Assembly: GCF_002013465.1 (NCBI RefSeq)
Contig: NZ_MAFC01000009.1
Location: 186,001-250,000 of the forward strand
Direction of reading: 5' to 3'
From: Mycobacterium sp. D16R12
Lineage (GTDB): Bacteria; Actinomycetota; Actinomycetes; Mycobacteriales; Mycobacteriaceae
DNA length: 64,000 nucleotides
The notes below the pieces were generated by a model. The model made no database searches and was not told the DNA's origin. It saw only the letters and a program-made list of their open reading frames with translations. The position numbers were made by a program, and so were the translations under genes. This document shows positions 1-12,800 of this stretch, piece by piece; within the stretch, counting starts at the first letter, position 1, and the number at the start of each line of letters is the position of its first letter.

Positions 1-3000
1 GGTTGATGGTCAATGCATACGGACCGACGGAGACCACGATTTGCGCCTCCCGAAGCGTGCCGCTGAAAGCAGAGTCGGTGGGACCGCACGTTCCGATCGG
101 TGCGCCGGTTTCGGGTGCGGCAATGTTCGTGCTGGACGGGTTGATGCGTCCGGTGCCGCCCGGTGTGGTTGGCGAGTTGTACATCGCCGGTCGCGGTGTG
201 GGTGTGGGGTACGTGGGCAGAACCGGTTTGACGGCCTCGCGGTTTGTCGCCTGTCCGTTTGTCGGCGCGGGAGCGCCGGCACAGCGGATGTATCGCACGG
301 GTGATCTGGTGCGCTGGGGCACCGACGGGCAGCTGCGATATGCGGGACGCGCCGACGAGCAGGTCAAGATCCGCGGGTATCGCATCGAGCCCGGAGAAAT
401 CCAGGCGGTGCTGGCGGGACTGGACGGGGTCGAGCAGGCGGCGGTTGTTGCCCGCGAGGACCGTCCTGGGGACAAGCGTCTGGTGGGCTACGTGACCGGG
501 ACGACGAACCCGGCCAAATTGCGTACCCAGCTGGCCGAGCAGCTGCCGGCCTACATGGTTCCGGCTGCGGTGGTGGTGCTGGCGACGTTGCCGATGACCA
601 TCAACGGCAAGCTCGACACCCGCGCCTTGCCTGCACCCGAGTATCAGGACATCGATCGTTACCGGGCCCCGAGCACCCACACCGAGGAGATCCTGGCCGG
701 AATCTACGCGCGGGTACTGGGCGTGGAGCGTGTCGGCGTCGACGACTCCTTCTTTGATCTGGGCGGGGATTCGCTGTCGGCGATGCGTCTGATTGCCGCG
801 GTCAACGCCGATTTGGATGCCGCGATATCGGTGCGCACGGTGTTCGAAGCGCCGACGGTGGCCCAACTGGCACCTCGCATCGCCGCGGGGTCGAACGCAC
901 TGGGCTCATTGGTGGCCGGCGAGCGGCCCGCAGAGATTCCGCTCTCGTTTGCCCAAACGCGACTGTGGTTCCTGGACCAATTGCAAGGGCCTTCGCCGGT
1001 CTACAACATGGCGACAGCTCTTCGAATCAGCGGCGACCTGGATGTCGGCGCGCTGGGTGCGGCGCTGAGTGATGTGGTGGCCCGACATGAAAGCCTACGA
1101 ACCCTTTTCCAGACGGTGCAGGGAGTGCCGCGGCAACTGGTTGTGCCCTCCGAGCGTGCTCACTTTGGCTGGGACGTCGTCGATGCCACCGGTTGGACTG
1201 CGGTACAGCTGCAGGAGGCGATTAGCGAGGCGGCGCGGCACACCTTTGATCTGGCCGCTGAAATACCCTTGAGAGCAAGGCTTTTCCGCATCACCGGTGA
1301 TGAACATGTGCTGGCGGCGGTGGTACATCACATCGCGGCCGACGCCTGGTCGATCACCCCGCTGGTGACCGACCTCGGGGTGGCCTATGCCAGCCGGTCT
1401 GCGGGCCAGGCTCCGGGCTGGACGCCTCTGGCGGTGCAGTACGTCGATTACACGCTGTGGCAGCGTGCCGAGTTCGGTGATCTCGACGATGGTGACAGCC
1501 GCATCGCGACACAGGTGGCCTATTGGCAGGATGCGCTGGCGGGGATGCCCGAACGGGTGGAGCTACCCACCGACCGGCCGTACCCCCCGTCCGCCGACCA
1601 ACGCGGCGCCACGGTGACTCTGGACTGGCCCGCTGCCCTGCAACAGCGGATTGCCAGAGTGGCCAGGGAACACAACGCCACCAGCTTCATGGTGCTACAG
1701 GCCGCGCTCGGGGTGCTGCTGGGCAAGCTCAGTGGGAGTACCGATGTCGCCGTTGGCTTCCCGATTGCGGGGCGCCGCGACCCCGCCCTCGATGAGCTGA
1801 TCGGGTTCTTCGTCAACACCTTGGTGTTGCGGGTGGACCTGGCGGGTGATCCGACAGTGGCGGAGTTACTTTCCCAGGTGCGTGGACGCAGCCTGGCCGC
1901 GTACGAAAACCAGGATGTGCCTTTCGAAGTGCTTGTCGAGAGGCTCAATCCCACCCGATCCCTGACCCACCACCCCCTGGTTCAGGTGGCGCTGGGTTGG
2001 CAGAACGTTCCCGGACAAGGCGGCAACGCGTCTGGACCGGGACTGGCACTGGGTGATCTGGAGGTCAACCAGATGACGGCGGACACCCAGACCGCCCGCA
2101 TGGACCTCAGCTTCTCGATGGCCGAACGCCGAACGCACACTGGAGATCCCGCCGGGATCGGTGGGACGGTGGAGTTTCGCACCGACGTATTCGACCGGGC
2201 CGGCATCGAAATAATGATCAATCGGTTCGAGCAGGTATTGATGGCGATGACCGCCGATGTGGGTCGGCGCCTGTCATCGATCGACGTGGTCGATGCGCAG
2301 GAACACGCTCGCCTAGATGCGATGGGTAATCGAGCGATGTTGTGCCGCAGAGCAAGCGCTCCGGTATCGGTACTGCAGCTGTTCGGAGAGCAGGTGGTGC
2401 GCACGCCCGAGGCGGTGGCGATCACCCACGGTGAGCGTTCCATGACCTATCGGCAACTCGACGGGGCCGCAAATCTCTTGGCACACATGCTCATCGCGCA
2501 GGGAGCGGGACCGGGGTGCCGCGTTGCCCTGCTGATGGAACGCTCCGCGGAGGCGATCGTCGCGATGCTGGCGGTATTGAAATCCGGGGCGGCGTATCTC
2601 GCGATCGACCCGGCGGTGCCTGCCGCACGGATTGAGTTCATGTTGGCCGATGCGACGCCTGTCGTCGCGATGGCCACGAGCGGTCTGGCCGAGCGGTTGG
2701 ACGGTCGGGGGTTGGTTGTCATCGATGTCGGGGATATGTCGGATATCGATGACTCCCTGGTGGACAACGAACTCGGTAGCGCATTCCCGGACCCGGATCC
2801 AGGGGACATCGCCTACCTCATCTACACATCGGGAACCACCGGCGTACCCAAGGGAGTGGCCGTCACGCACCATAATCTGACCCACCTGGCGCGTTCGACA
2901 CCGGAGCACTTGCCGGCGGACCAGGTATGGACGCAGTGCCATTCCTATGCGTTCGACTTCTCGGTATGGGAGATCTGGGCTGCACTACTAGGCGGCGCAC

Positions 3001-6000
3001 GCCTGGTGGTGGTGCCCGAGTCCGTCGTGAGCTCACCCGATGAGTTCCATGCTCTGTTGGTCGGCGAGCGCGTCAACGTGCTCACCCAGACTCCCTCTGC
3101 GGCTGGGGCATTGCCATCGCAGGGACTGGAGTCGGTGGCACTGCTTCTCGGCGGTGAGGCCTGTCCCGGCGAGGTAGTGGATCGTTGGGCACCGGGACGG
3201 ACGGTGATCAACGCCTACGGTCCCACTGAAATCACGGTGTACGCGTCGATGAGTGCACCGTTGCAGGCCGGATCCGGGGCCGCGCCCATCGGCGCGCCCG
3301 TGCCGACGTCGGCGCTGTTCGTACTCGATAAGTGGTTGCGGCCGGTGCCGGTCGGTGTGATCGGCGAGCTGTACGTGGCCGGTGATGGTGTGGCCTGCGG
3401 GTACCTGGGCCGGTCGGGTTTGACGTCATCGCGCTTTGTGGCGTGTCCGTTCGGTGAGTCGGGTGCGCGGATGTATCGCACCGGCGATTTGGTGAGCTGG
3501 CGAGCCGATGGACAGCTGCAGTACTGCGGGCGTGCCGATGACCAGGTGAAGATCCGTGGGTACCGCATCGAACTCGGCGAAGTGCAGACAGCGTTGGCCG
3601 AACTGGACGATGTGGCGCAGGCGGTGGTGATCGCCCGCGAGGACCAACCGGGCATCAGGCGCCTGGTCGGTTACGTCACCGAGGCGGCCACGGGGGCGGT
3701 GGACTCGGCCGTGCTGCGAAATACCTTGGCAGACATGGTGCCCGGATATATGGTCCCGAGCGCGATCGTCGTTCTGGACGCATTGCCCTTGACGGTGAAC
3801 GGCAAGCTCGACACCCGCGCTCTGCCGGTTCCGGAGTATCAGGACGTCGATCGATACCGTGCTCCGGCCAATGCGATCGAGGAGACATTGGCCGGCATCT
3901 ACGCCCAAGTTCTCGGGCTCGATCGTGTCGGAGTCGACGACTCCTTCTTCGACCTGGGTGGAGACAGCATCCTGTCGATGCAGGTCGTTGCCCGGGCGCG
4001 GGCATGCGGCCTGACGTGCCGGCCCCGCGACATCTTTGTCGAGCAGACCGTTGCCAGGCTGGCTCACGTGGTCGGGGAGGCCGGCGACGACACGGGTCCG
4101 GTGGACGAGGGCGTCGGTCCGGTGGCGGCGACCCCGATCATGCGCTGGCTGCGTGAGGTCGAAATGTCCGGCGGCCCGATCGGCCAGTTCAACCAGACGG
4201 TGCTCATCCAAGCCCCGCCGGGAGTTGCCGAATCCGATGTGGCGGTTGTCCTGGGCGCGCTGCTCGACCGGCACGCCATGCTGCGGCTGCGCGCAGAGGC
4301 GGGCGAAGCACAGGATTGGTCACTTCGGGTGCCCGAAAAGGGGTCCGTACTGCCTCATCTGAACTCGGTGGACACGTTGTCGGAGGAGGCGTTGACGACG
4401 ACGCGGTCGCGGTTGAATCCGGGTGCGGGAGAGATGGTCAGCGCGTTGTGGGTGAGGTCCACGAGCCAGCTGGTATTGACGGTTCATCACCTGAGCGTCG
4501 ATGCAGTGTCCTGGCGGATCTTGCTTGAAGACCTCAACATTGCGTGGGCACAGCACCGCCATGGTCAACCCGTGACATTGCCGACGGCCGGAACCTCGTT
4601 CGCCCGGTGGGCAGCACTACTCGGCGAATACGCTGACACCGCTGCCGTGGTGGATCAGGCCGATAGCTGGCGCCGGGTGTTGGGAACCCCATCGTTACTG
4701 CCCGCGGTCCGGCCCGAGCTGGACACGTATGCCACCGCCGGTCACCTCACGGCGGCACTGGACGTTGAGACGACCCGCGCGCTGCTCGGCGAGGTCCCGG
4801 CGGCATTCCACGCCGGGGTTCAAGACATTCTTTTGATCGCCTACGCGTTGGCGTTGACCCAATTCCTCGGTGTCACATTGCCGGTAGGTATCGACGTCGA
4901 GGGGCATGGCCGAGTGGAGGACCTGGGGGACATCGCTGCCAACATCGATCTATCCCGCACCGTCGGCTGGTTCACCTCCAAGTATCCGGTGGCACTGAGA
5001 GTCGGGCAGGTGGGGCGATCCGAAGGCGGGCTGCGCTGGGCTCAGGTGGTGGCCGGCGATCCCACACTTGGCCGCGTGGTCAAAGACGCCAAGGAACAAT
5101 TGAGGGCGCTGCCCGAGGGCATGACCTACGGACTGACGCGTTACCTCAACTCCGATGTCGATCTGTCCGGACCGGATCCAGTCATTGGATTCAACTACCT
5201 CGGCCGACTCGGTTCGGCCGGTACCGCACAGTCGGAAGCCCCCACTGAACTGTGGCAGGTCAGTCACGACGGAGCGGCGGTATCGGCGGCGGCTGCCGCG
5301 ATATCCATGCCCCTCGGGCACACCGTGGAACTCAACGCGAGCACCGTCGAAACAGATACCGGTCCAAGTCTTTACGCCAACTGGACGTGGGCCGCATCGG
5401 CGCTCGACGATGTTCAGGTCGGCCAACTCAGCCAGCTGTGGTTCGACGCCCTGACCGGGATCTGCACGCATGTACGCGGGGGTGGCGGTGGTCTGACACC
5501 CTCCGACATCGCCCCCGCCCGGCTCACTCAGCAGGAGATCGATGAGCTCGATCGGGACCACCCGATTGCCGACGTGCTGCCGCTGACACCTCTGCAGCGG
5601 GGACTTCTGTTCCAGACCAATGCCACTCGCGGTAATGACGATGACGTCTACGCCATGCAGCTCGATGTCACGGTTACCGGCCCGCTGGTCGCGCAGCGGC
5701 TGCATGAGGCGGTACACGCGGTGATCAACCGCCACCCCAACCTGGCGGCCCGGTTTGACAAGCGATTCGACGAACCGGTGCAGATCATTCCGGCCAACCC
5801 CCGCGTGCCCTGGCAGTACCTCGAAATATCCAGTGAGAAAACCGATATCGATGACAGGCTGCAGGAGCTATGCGCCACAGAGCGGGCATTGGTGTGCGAC
5901 CTGGGCCGCCACTCGGCCTTCCGTGCGGCACTGATCCGGGTATCCGATAACGTGCACCGGTTTGTCATGACCTATCACCACATCGTGCTCGACGGCTGGT

Positions 6001-6818
6001 CACTGCCGATCCTGCTGCAGGAGATTTTCGCCGGCTACTACGGACAGCGCCTTCCCGCAGCGGGGTCGTACCGCAGGTTCGTGACATGGCTGTCCGATCG
6101 AGATGTCGACAGTGCGCGCGAGGCCTGGCGCGAAGTTCTTGCGGGCTTCGACACCCCGGCCTTGGTCGCCCCCAAGGGCCGAACAGCGCCAGGGCGACGT
6201 GCCACGCAGACCCACCGGCTGCCCGCTGAAACAACCAGGGCTGTCAACGAATTGGCGCGCACAGAGCACACCACCGTCAACACCGTGCTGCAAGCTGCCT
6301 GGGCGCAGGTGCTGATGTGGTTGACGGGCCGGCACGATGTCGCCTTTGGTGTCGCGGTCTCAGGCCGGTCCGCAGAGGTGGCGGGGGCGGATTCGATGGT
6401 CGGCCTGCTGATCAATACCGTGCCCGTGCGAGCGACGATCACGCCGGACACCACCATCGCCGAGCTGCTGAAGGATCTGCAGTGCCGTCACAGCGATACC
6501 CTCGATCACCAGCATCTGGCGCTCAGCGAGATCCACCATGCCGTCGGTCATGACCAACTTTTCGACACCCTGTTCGTCTACCAGAACTATCCGGTGGAGT
6601 CTGTGGCGTCCTCCATGGCCGACGGGTTGGCCATCACCGAAGTCAATGGCCGCGAGTACAACCACTACCCGCTGACCCTGCAAGCCATGCCCGGCAACGA
6701 ACTAGTTCTACGTGTCGAATTCGATACCGCCGTATTCGGTGTGAACCGGGTGCAGAAGATCGTCGAGCGGTTCCAGCGAGTGCTGAGGGCAATGACGGGG
6801 GAGGTGCAGCAACAGTGA
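1..6818 (+). CDS. Non-ribosomal peptide synthetase, 5'-truncated by the window (A-PCP-C-A-PCP-E-C)
   Basis: The reading frame is already open at the window edge, so the N-terminus is missing; 2271 residues are visible. Domain order: the C-terminal part of an adenylation domain (NAYGPTE about residue 4, NGKLD about 201), a carrier domain with pantetheine Ser257 in GGDS, a condensation domain (HHIAADAW about 442), a complete A domain ([10 protein letters not shown] about 941, NGKLD about 1265), a carrier domain with Ser1322, an epimerization domain ([10 protein letters not shown] about 1495), and a final condensation domain (HHIVLDGW about 1992). The ten-residue code of the complete A domain reads by eye D-F-W-T-L-G-A-V-Y-K. 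It starts like threonine codes, but I do not recognise the rest. The E domain implies a D-residue handed to a D-L type C domain. The protein stops right after that C domain, and its partner A domain begins the next gene, which overlaps by 4 bp (GTGA). The domain calls are secure; the substrate is not. Confidence 0.95.
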   Translation, partial: LMVNAYGPTETTICASRSVPLKAESVGPHVPIGAPVSGAAMFVLDGLMRPVPPGVVGELYIAGRGVGVGYVGRTGLTASRFVACPFVGAGAPAQRMYRTGDLVRWGTDGQLRYAGRADEQVKIRGYRIEPGEIQAVLAGLDGVEQAAVVAREDRPGDKRLVGYVTGTTNPAKLRTQLAEQLPAYMVPAAVVVLATLPMTINGKLDTRALPAPEYQDIDRYRAPSTHTEEILAGIYARVLGVERVGVDDSFFDLGGDSLSAMRLIAAVNADLDAAISVRTVFEAPTVAQLAPRIAAGSNALGSLVAGERPAEIPLSFAQTRLWFLDQLQGPSPVYNMATALRISGDLDVGALGAALSDVVARHESLRTLFQTVQGVPRQLVVPSERAHFGWDVVDATGWTAVQLQEAISEAARHTFDLAAEIPLRARLFRITGDEHVLAAVVHHIAADAWSITPLVTDLGVAYASRSAGQAPGWTPLAVQYVDYTLWQRAEFGDLDDGDSRIATQVAYWQDALAGMPERVELPTDRPYPPSADQRGATVTLDWPAALQQRIARVAREHNATSFMVLQAALGVLLGKLSGSTDVAVGFPIAGRRDPALDELIGFFVNTLVLRVDLAGDPTVAELLSQVRGRSLAAYENQDVPFEVLVERLNPTRSLTHHPLVQVALGWQNVPGQGGNASGPGLALGDLEVNQMTADTQTARMDLSFSMAERRTHTGDPAGIGGTVEFRTDVFDRAGIEIMINRFEQVLMAMTADVGRRLSSIDVVDAQEHARLDAMGNRAMLCRRASAPVSVLQLFGEQVVRTPEAVAITHGERSMTYRQLDGAANLLAHMLIAQGAGPGCRVALLMERSAEAIVAMLAVLKSGAAYLAIDPAVPAARIEFMLADATPVVAMATSGLAERLDGRGLVVIDVGDMSDIDDSLVDNELGSAFPDPDPGDIAYLIYTSGTTGVPKGVAVTHHNLTHLARSTPEHLPADQVWTQCHSYAFDFSVWEIWAALLGGARLVVVPESVVSSPDEFHALLVGERVNVLTQTPSAAGALPSQGLESVALLLGGEACPGEVVDRWAPGRTVINAYGPTEITVYASMSAPLQAGSGAAPIGAPVPTSALFVLDKWLRPVPVGVIGELYVAGDGVACGYLGRSGLTSSRFVACPFGESGARMYRTGDLVSWRADGQLQYCGRADDQVKIRGYRIELGEVQTALAELDDVAQAVVIAREDQPGIRRLVGYVTEAATGAVDSAVLRNTLADMVPGYMVPSAIVVLDALPLTVNGKLDTRALPVPEYQDVDRYRAPANAIEETLAGIYAQVLGLDRVGVDDSFFDLGGDSILSMQVVARARACGLTCRPRDIFVEQTVARLAHVVGEAGDDTGPVDEGVGPVAATPIMRWLREVEMSGGPIGQFNQTVLIQAPPGVAESDVAVVLGALLDRHAMLRLRAEAGEAQDWSLRVPEKGSVLPHLNSVDTLSEEALTTTRSRLNPGAGEMVSALWVRSTSQLVLTVHHLSVDAVSWRILLEDLNIAWAQHRHGQPVTLPTAGTSFARWAALLGEYADTAAVVDQADSWRRVLGTPSLLPAVRPELDTYATAGHLTAALDVETTRALLGEVPAAFHAGVQDILLIAYALALTQFLGVTLPVGIDVEGHGRVEDLGDIAANIDLSRTVGWFTSKYPVALRVGQVGRSEGGLRWAQVVAGDPTLGRVVKDAKEQLRALPEGMTYGLTRYLNSDVDLSGPDPVIGFNYLGRLGSAGTAQSEAPTELWQVSHDGAAVSAAAAAISMPLGHTVELNASTVETDTGPSLYANWTWAASALDDVQVGQLSQLWFDALTGICTHVRGGGGGLTPSDIAPARLTQQEIDELDRDHPIADVLPLTPLQRGLLFQTNATRGNDDDVYAMQLDVTVTGPLVAQRLHEAVHAVINRHPNLAARFDKRFDEPVQIIPANPRVPWQYLEISSEKTDIDDRLQELCATERALVCDLGRHSAFRAALIRVSDNVHRFVMTYHHIVLDGWSLPILLQEIFAGYYGQRLPAAGSYRRFVTWLSDRDVDSAREAWREVLAGFDTPALVAPKGRTAPGRRATQTHRLPAETTRAVNELARTEHTTVNTVLQAAWAQVLMWLTGRHDVAFGVAVSGRSAEVAGADSMVGLLINTVPVRATITPDTTIAELLKDLQCRHSDTLDHQHLALSEIHHAVGHDQLFDTLFVYQNYPVESVASSMADGLAITEVNGREYNHYPLTLQAMPGNELVLRVEFDTAVFGVNRVQKIVERFQRVLRAMTGEVQQQ

Positions 6819-9800
6819 AAGCCGATGCCACCAGGCGTTTGTTGTCGATGGATCTGGGTGACACGGATGAGCGCATGGAGCTGGAGGTGTGGGGTAACCG
6901 CACGGCGCTGGACCAGCCGGTGGCCTCCGTGTCGATTCCGGCGTTGTTCGCCGAGCAGGTGATGCGTCATCCGGGCGCGGTCGCGGCCAGCTTCGATGGC
7001 AGCCACGTGTCGTACCGCGGGCTCGATGAGGCATCGGATCGGTTGGCGCACTGGCTTCTTACACACGGTGTGGGTCCGGGGCAGCGGGTGGCGTTGCTGT
7101 TCTCACGGTCGGTTGAGGCAGTCGTTGCGATCCTGGGAGTGCTGAAAACCGGTGCGGCGTATGTGCCGATCGACCCATCGGTGCCGGATGCGCGGCTGGA
7201 GTTCGTGCTGGCCGATGCCGGACCGCTGGTCGCGGTCACCACCGCCGATCTGGCGAGGCGACTGGACGGACGCGGGCTGATAGTGATTGACGTCGGTGAT
7301 GTCCCGGCCGATGCCGAGACCGCCGCGGTTGATGGACGGTCAACTTTGGGGGCGCCTCGCGGCGACGATGTCGCGTACGTGATCTACACCTCGGGAACCA
7401 CCGGAGTCCCTAAAGGTGTTGCCATTGCGCATCACAATGTGACGCGGTTGATTGAGGCAATCGATACCGAGCTGGAATTGGCCGTGGGACAGGTTTGGTC
7501 ACAGTGCCATTCGTTGGCCTTCGACTTCTCGGTGTGGGAGATCTTCGGTGCGCTGCTGCATGGCGGGCGGCTGGTGGTGGTCTCGGATTCGGTGGTGCGC
7601 TCACCCGAGCAGTTCCATACGCTGCTCGTTGATGAGCACGTCAGTGTGTTGAGTCAGACGCCGTCGGCGTTCTATGCGTTGCAGGCTCTGGATGCGACCC
7701 GACCGCATGGCCGGCAGCTCGATCTTGCGGCGGTGATCTTCGGCGGGGAGGCCTTGGAGCCGCAGCGTTTGAGTGGGTGGTTCGAGGACCACCCAGAGTC
7801 ACCGCGATTGATCAACATGTATGGGATTACCGAGACGACGGTGCATGCCTCGTTCCGTGAGATCGTTGCCGACGACGCCGACGGCGCGGACAGCCCGATC
7901 GGGGTGCCCCTAGGGCATCTGGCGTTCGCAGTCCTGGACGACTGGATGCGGCCGGTGACGGTTGATGTGGTCGGCGAGTTGTATGTGGCCGGTGCGGCTT
8001 TGGGTTATGGCTATCTGGGGCGCGCGCCGTTGACCACCACCAGATTTGTGGCCTGTCCGTTCGGGGAGCCGGGTACCAGGATGTATCGCACCGGAGACCT
8101 GGTGTGCTGGGGGGACGACGGACAACTGCGCTATCTGGGTCGGGCCGATGAGCAGGTGAAGATCCGTGGACATCGCATAGAGCTCGGTGAAATTCAGTCG
8201 GTGTTATTGGGTTTCGAAGGTGTCGACCAGGCTGTGGTCATCGCCCGCGAAGATCGTCCCGGCGACAGGAGGTTGGTCGCCTACATCACCGGCACGGCCG
8301 ACCCGGTGGCATCGCGTGCCGCGTTGGCCGACAGGCTGCCCTCTTACATGGTGCCTGTCGCGGTGATCACCTTGCACAGTTTTCCGCTGACCGTCAACGG
8401 AAAACTTGACAAGAAGGCGTTGCCGGCACCGGAGTATCAGTCCGTCGGTCAATACCGCGCGCCGGCCAATCCGACCGAAGAGATCCTGGCCGGAATCTAT
8501 GCCCAAGTTCTGGGACTGGACCGCGTGGGCGTCGACGACTCATTCTTCGACTTAGGTGGGGACTCGCTGTTGGCGATGCGTCTGGTCGCCGCGCTCAACC
8601 GGTCTATGGATGCGGGCCTCGAAGAGCGTGCGGTGTTCGATGCTCCCACGGTGGCGCAGCTGATGCTCCGGATCGGAGGTGGCGAGGGTCGACTGGAGCC
8701 TTTGGTCGCCGGTGAGCGACCGGCCGTTATGCCCTTGTCGTTTGCGCAAAGCCGACTCTGGTTCATCGACCAATTGCACGGTCCTTCACCGGTTTACAAT
8801 CTGGCGGTGGGGCTGCACCTACAAGGGCCCCTTGACGAGGATGCGCTGGGCGCGGCGTTCCTGGAAGTGCTGAGTCGCCATGAGAGTCTGCGCACGCTCT
8901 TCCCGGCTGTCGACGGTAGGCCGCAGCAGCTGGTCGTCGCGATCGATGAGATCGAATTCGGCTGGGACGTGGTAGATGCCTCCGGATGGCCCGCAGGGCG
9001 GCTGGAGGAATCGATTGCGGATTCGGCGCGGCACAGTTTCCAGCTGTCGGCCGAGATCCCTTTGAGAGCACGGCTTTTCCGCACTGCGGAGGACGATCAT
9101 GTACTGGTGGCGGTGGTGCACCACATCGCCGCAGACGGTTGGTCGATTACCCCGCTGGTGGCGGACTTGGGTGTGGCTTACGCCAGTCGGTGTGCGGGGC
9201 AAGCGCCCGATTGGAAGCCATTGGCCGTCCAATACGCCGATTACACACTGTGGCAGCGCGCGCAGCTGGGAGTGCTCGATGACAGCGAAAGCCGCATCTC
9301 CCGGCAATTGACCTTCTGGGAAGAAGCGCTGGCCGAGATGCCCGAGCGTTTGGCGCTGCCGACCGACCGGCCCTATCCGTTGGTGGCTGATCAGCGTGGC
9401 TCCAGGGTGGACGTGAGCTGGCCGGCCGATCTGCAGCAGCAGGTGAATCGATTGGCCCGCGAACATAACGCGACGAGTTTCATGGTCATGCAAACCGCGC
9501 TGGCGGTGCTGTTCTCCAAACTCAGCGCGAGTTCCGATGTGGCGGTGGGATTCCCGATCGCCGGACGGCGTGACCCGGCGCTCGATGAGCTGGTCGGGTT
9601 CTTCGTCAACACGTTGGTGCTGCGGGTCGACCTGACAGGTGACCCCAGTGTCACCGAGGTGCTGGCTCAGGTGCGGGCACGCAGTTTGGGTGCCTTCGAG
9701 AATCAGGACGTGCCATTCGAGGTGCTGGTCGAACGATTGAACCCGGCCAGATCCCTGACGCATCACCCCTTGGTGCAGGTGATGCTGGCGTGGCAAAACG

Positions 9801-12800
9801 TACCCGGACAGATCGGCGACTCTCGCGGTGCGTTGGGGTCGGCAGATCTGCAGCTCACTCAGCTACCGCTGGATACTCACTCGGCCCGCATGGATCTGTC
9901 GTTTTCATTGTCCGAGTCTTGGACCGAATCGGGCGAGGCCGCGGGGATTTCCGGGACCGTGGAGTTTCGCACCGATGTGTTCGACACGGGCAGTGTCGAG
10001 ACCCTGATCGATCGGTTACAGCGGGTACTCGAGGCGATGACCGCCGACGACACCCGGCCGTTGTCAGCGATCGACGTGTTGGACACCGAGGAGCTCGCTC
10101 AGCTGGACCGCTGGGGCAATCGAGCGGAGTTGGCAAGGCCCGAGATCCCGATGTCGATTCCCGCGCTGTTCGCACAGCAGGTGGCGCGGGTGCCCGGGGC
10201 GGTGGCGGTCTGTTTTGACGGCAGCCACGTGTCGTACCAGGAACTGGATGAGGCATCGAACAGGTTGGCGCACTTACTTGTCCAGTATGGCGTGGGCCCG
10301 GGAGAGCGGGTGGCCCTGCTGTTCTCGCGGTCGGTTGAGGCGATCGTGGCGATCCTGGGAGTGCTCAAGACCGGCGCGGCCTATGTGCCGATCGATCCGG
10401 CGGTGCCGGACACCCGGCTGGAATTCGTGGTCGCTGATGCCGAGCCGGTTGTCGCGGTGACTACCGCCGACCTAGTCGATCGGCTGGATGGGCACGGGAT
10501 CGTGGTTATCGACATGGATGACCCGGCGATCGATGCCCAGCCCGTCACTGTGCCATCGGTGGGACCGACCGCCGAAGATGTCGCGTACGTGATCTACACC
10601 TCGGGGACGACCGGCGTGCCCAAAGGTGTTGCCATTCCGCATCGGAATGTGACTTGTCTGCTGCGAGCGCTTGACGCCGACGTGGAGTTGTCGGCGGGTC
10701 AGGTGTGGGCGCAGAGCCATTCGTTGGCTTTTGACTTCTCGGTATGGGAGATCTTCGGTGCCCTGCTGCATGGTGGGCGGCTGGTGGTCGTGTCCGAATC
10801 GGTGGTGCGGTCGCCCGAAGAGTTCCATGCCCTACTGGTAGACGAGCAGGTCAGCGTGCTGAGCCAGACACCGTCGGCGTTCTACGCACTGCAAACGGTG
10901 GACGCGATGGCCGCCGAGTTCGCGGGCCAGCTCGGCGTTGAGGTGGTGGTGTTCGGCGGGGAGGCATTGGAACCGCAGCGTTTGAAGCCGTGGCGGGACC
11001 GGCATCCGGTGTTGCCACGGTTGATCAACATGTATGGGATCACCGAAACGACGGTGCATGCCTCGTTCCGTGAGATCACCGCCGCCGACCTTGAGAGCAC
11101 GGTCAGCCCGATCGGTGTGCCGTTGGCCCATCTCGCGTTCACTGTCCTCGACGGATGTTTGCGGCCGGTACCGGTCGGTGTGGTGGGCGAGCTGTACGTG
11201 GCCGGAGCCGGTTTGGGCCATGGTTATGTAGGCCGGACCGGCTTGACCGCCTCACGGTTTGTGGCCTGCCCGTTTGGGGCTCCGGGCTCGCGGATGTACC
11301 GCACCGGTGACCTGGTGTGCTGGGGGCATGACGGTGAGTTGCAGTACGCGGGGCGTGCCGATGAGCAGGTGAAGGTCCGCGGACATCGCATTGAGCTCGG
11401 TGAAATCCACTCGGCATTAACGGATCTGGATGGGGTTGAACAGGCGGTTGTGATCGCCCGGGAGGATCGTCCGGGTGATAAGCGTCTGGTCGGCTACATC
11501 ACCGGTACCGCAGACACGGGCAAGATCCGCGCTCAGCTGGCTGAGTCTCTTCCCAACTACATGGTGCCCGCCGCGGTGGTCGCCTTGTCAGCCTTGCCTT
11601 TGACGGTCAACGGGAAGATCGATAAGAAGGCCTTGCCCGCACCGGAATACACCGATGTCGATCATTATCGGGCTCCCGCCACCGTTGTCGAGGAGATCCT
11701 GGCCGGTATCTACGCGCAGGTTCTAGGGCTGGACCGGGTGGGCGTCGACGACTCATTCTTCGACCTCGGTGGAGACAGCATCTCGGCCATCCAGGTGGTG
11801 TGGCGGGCTCATGGGGCCGGCCTGATCGGTCGGCCGCGCGACATCTTCGTGCAGCAGACCGTCGCCCGGCTGGCCCGGGTGGTCAGGATGGCCGACGGTA
11901 CCGGTGGCGTGGCCGACGAGGGCCTCGGGCCCGTGGTGGCAACCCCGATAATGCAGTGGTTGAAGGGGATTGACGGCCCGATTGACGAGTTCAACCAGAC
12001 CGTGGTGCTGCAATCACCCACAGGTGTCACCGAGGCGGCCGTTGTCATCATGTTGCAGGCCTTGCTGGATCGACACGGCATGTTGCGGCTGCAAGCCAAG
12101 AGTGATGGTGCGGGTGGCTGGTCGTTGACGGTGCCCGAGCCGGGTGTGGTCGACGCAAACGAGTGTCTGCAATCGGTGCACACATTGACCGATGAGGCAG
12201 TGGTGGCGGCGCGTTCGCGGTTGAATCCGGCCGCCGGGGTGATGCTGCGCGCGCTGTGGGTAACTGCGACCAGCCAGCTGGTGTTGATCGTTCATCATCT
12301 GGCCGTCGACGGGGTTTCGTGGCGAATTCTGCTGGAGGACTTGACTATCGCTTCGACCCAGCTGCGTGGTGGGCAAGAGGTGCTGTTGCCGCCGGCGGGG
12401 ACGTCGTTCCAGCGGTGGGCCGATCGGCTGGCCGAATACGCGCTCCAGCCCGACGTCGTGCGCGAGGCGGATGCCTGGCGGCGGGTTGGGACGATCCCCT
12501 CGGGGCTGGCTGCTCCGCAACCGGCCAAGGATACGTTTGCCACGGCCGGATACCTGACGGAGTTTCTCGATGCCGAGACCACGCACATGCTCCTTGGTGA
12601 GGTGCCGGCGGCGTTTCATACAGGGGTACACGAGATCCTGTTGATCGCTTTTGCTTTGGCGTGGGCACAACACCTGGGGACTGGCGGCGCCCCGATCGCC
12701 ATCGATGTCGAGGGCCATGGGCGCCAGGAGGAATTGGCGGCACCGGATGGCGCCCAGGATCGCAGCATCGACCTGTCGCGCACGGTGGGGTGGTTCACCA

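Noticed and set aside
8819..9796. 325-codon open frame antisense to the second NRPS (and similar long antisense frames at 3426-4274 and 62091-63194)
   Set aside because: High-GC codon bias opens long mirror frames; the sense strand holds complete catalytic domains, and the antisense translations show no domain or start signal.
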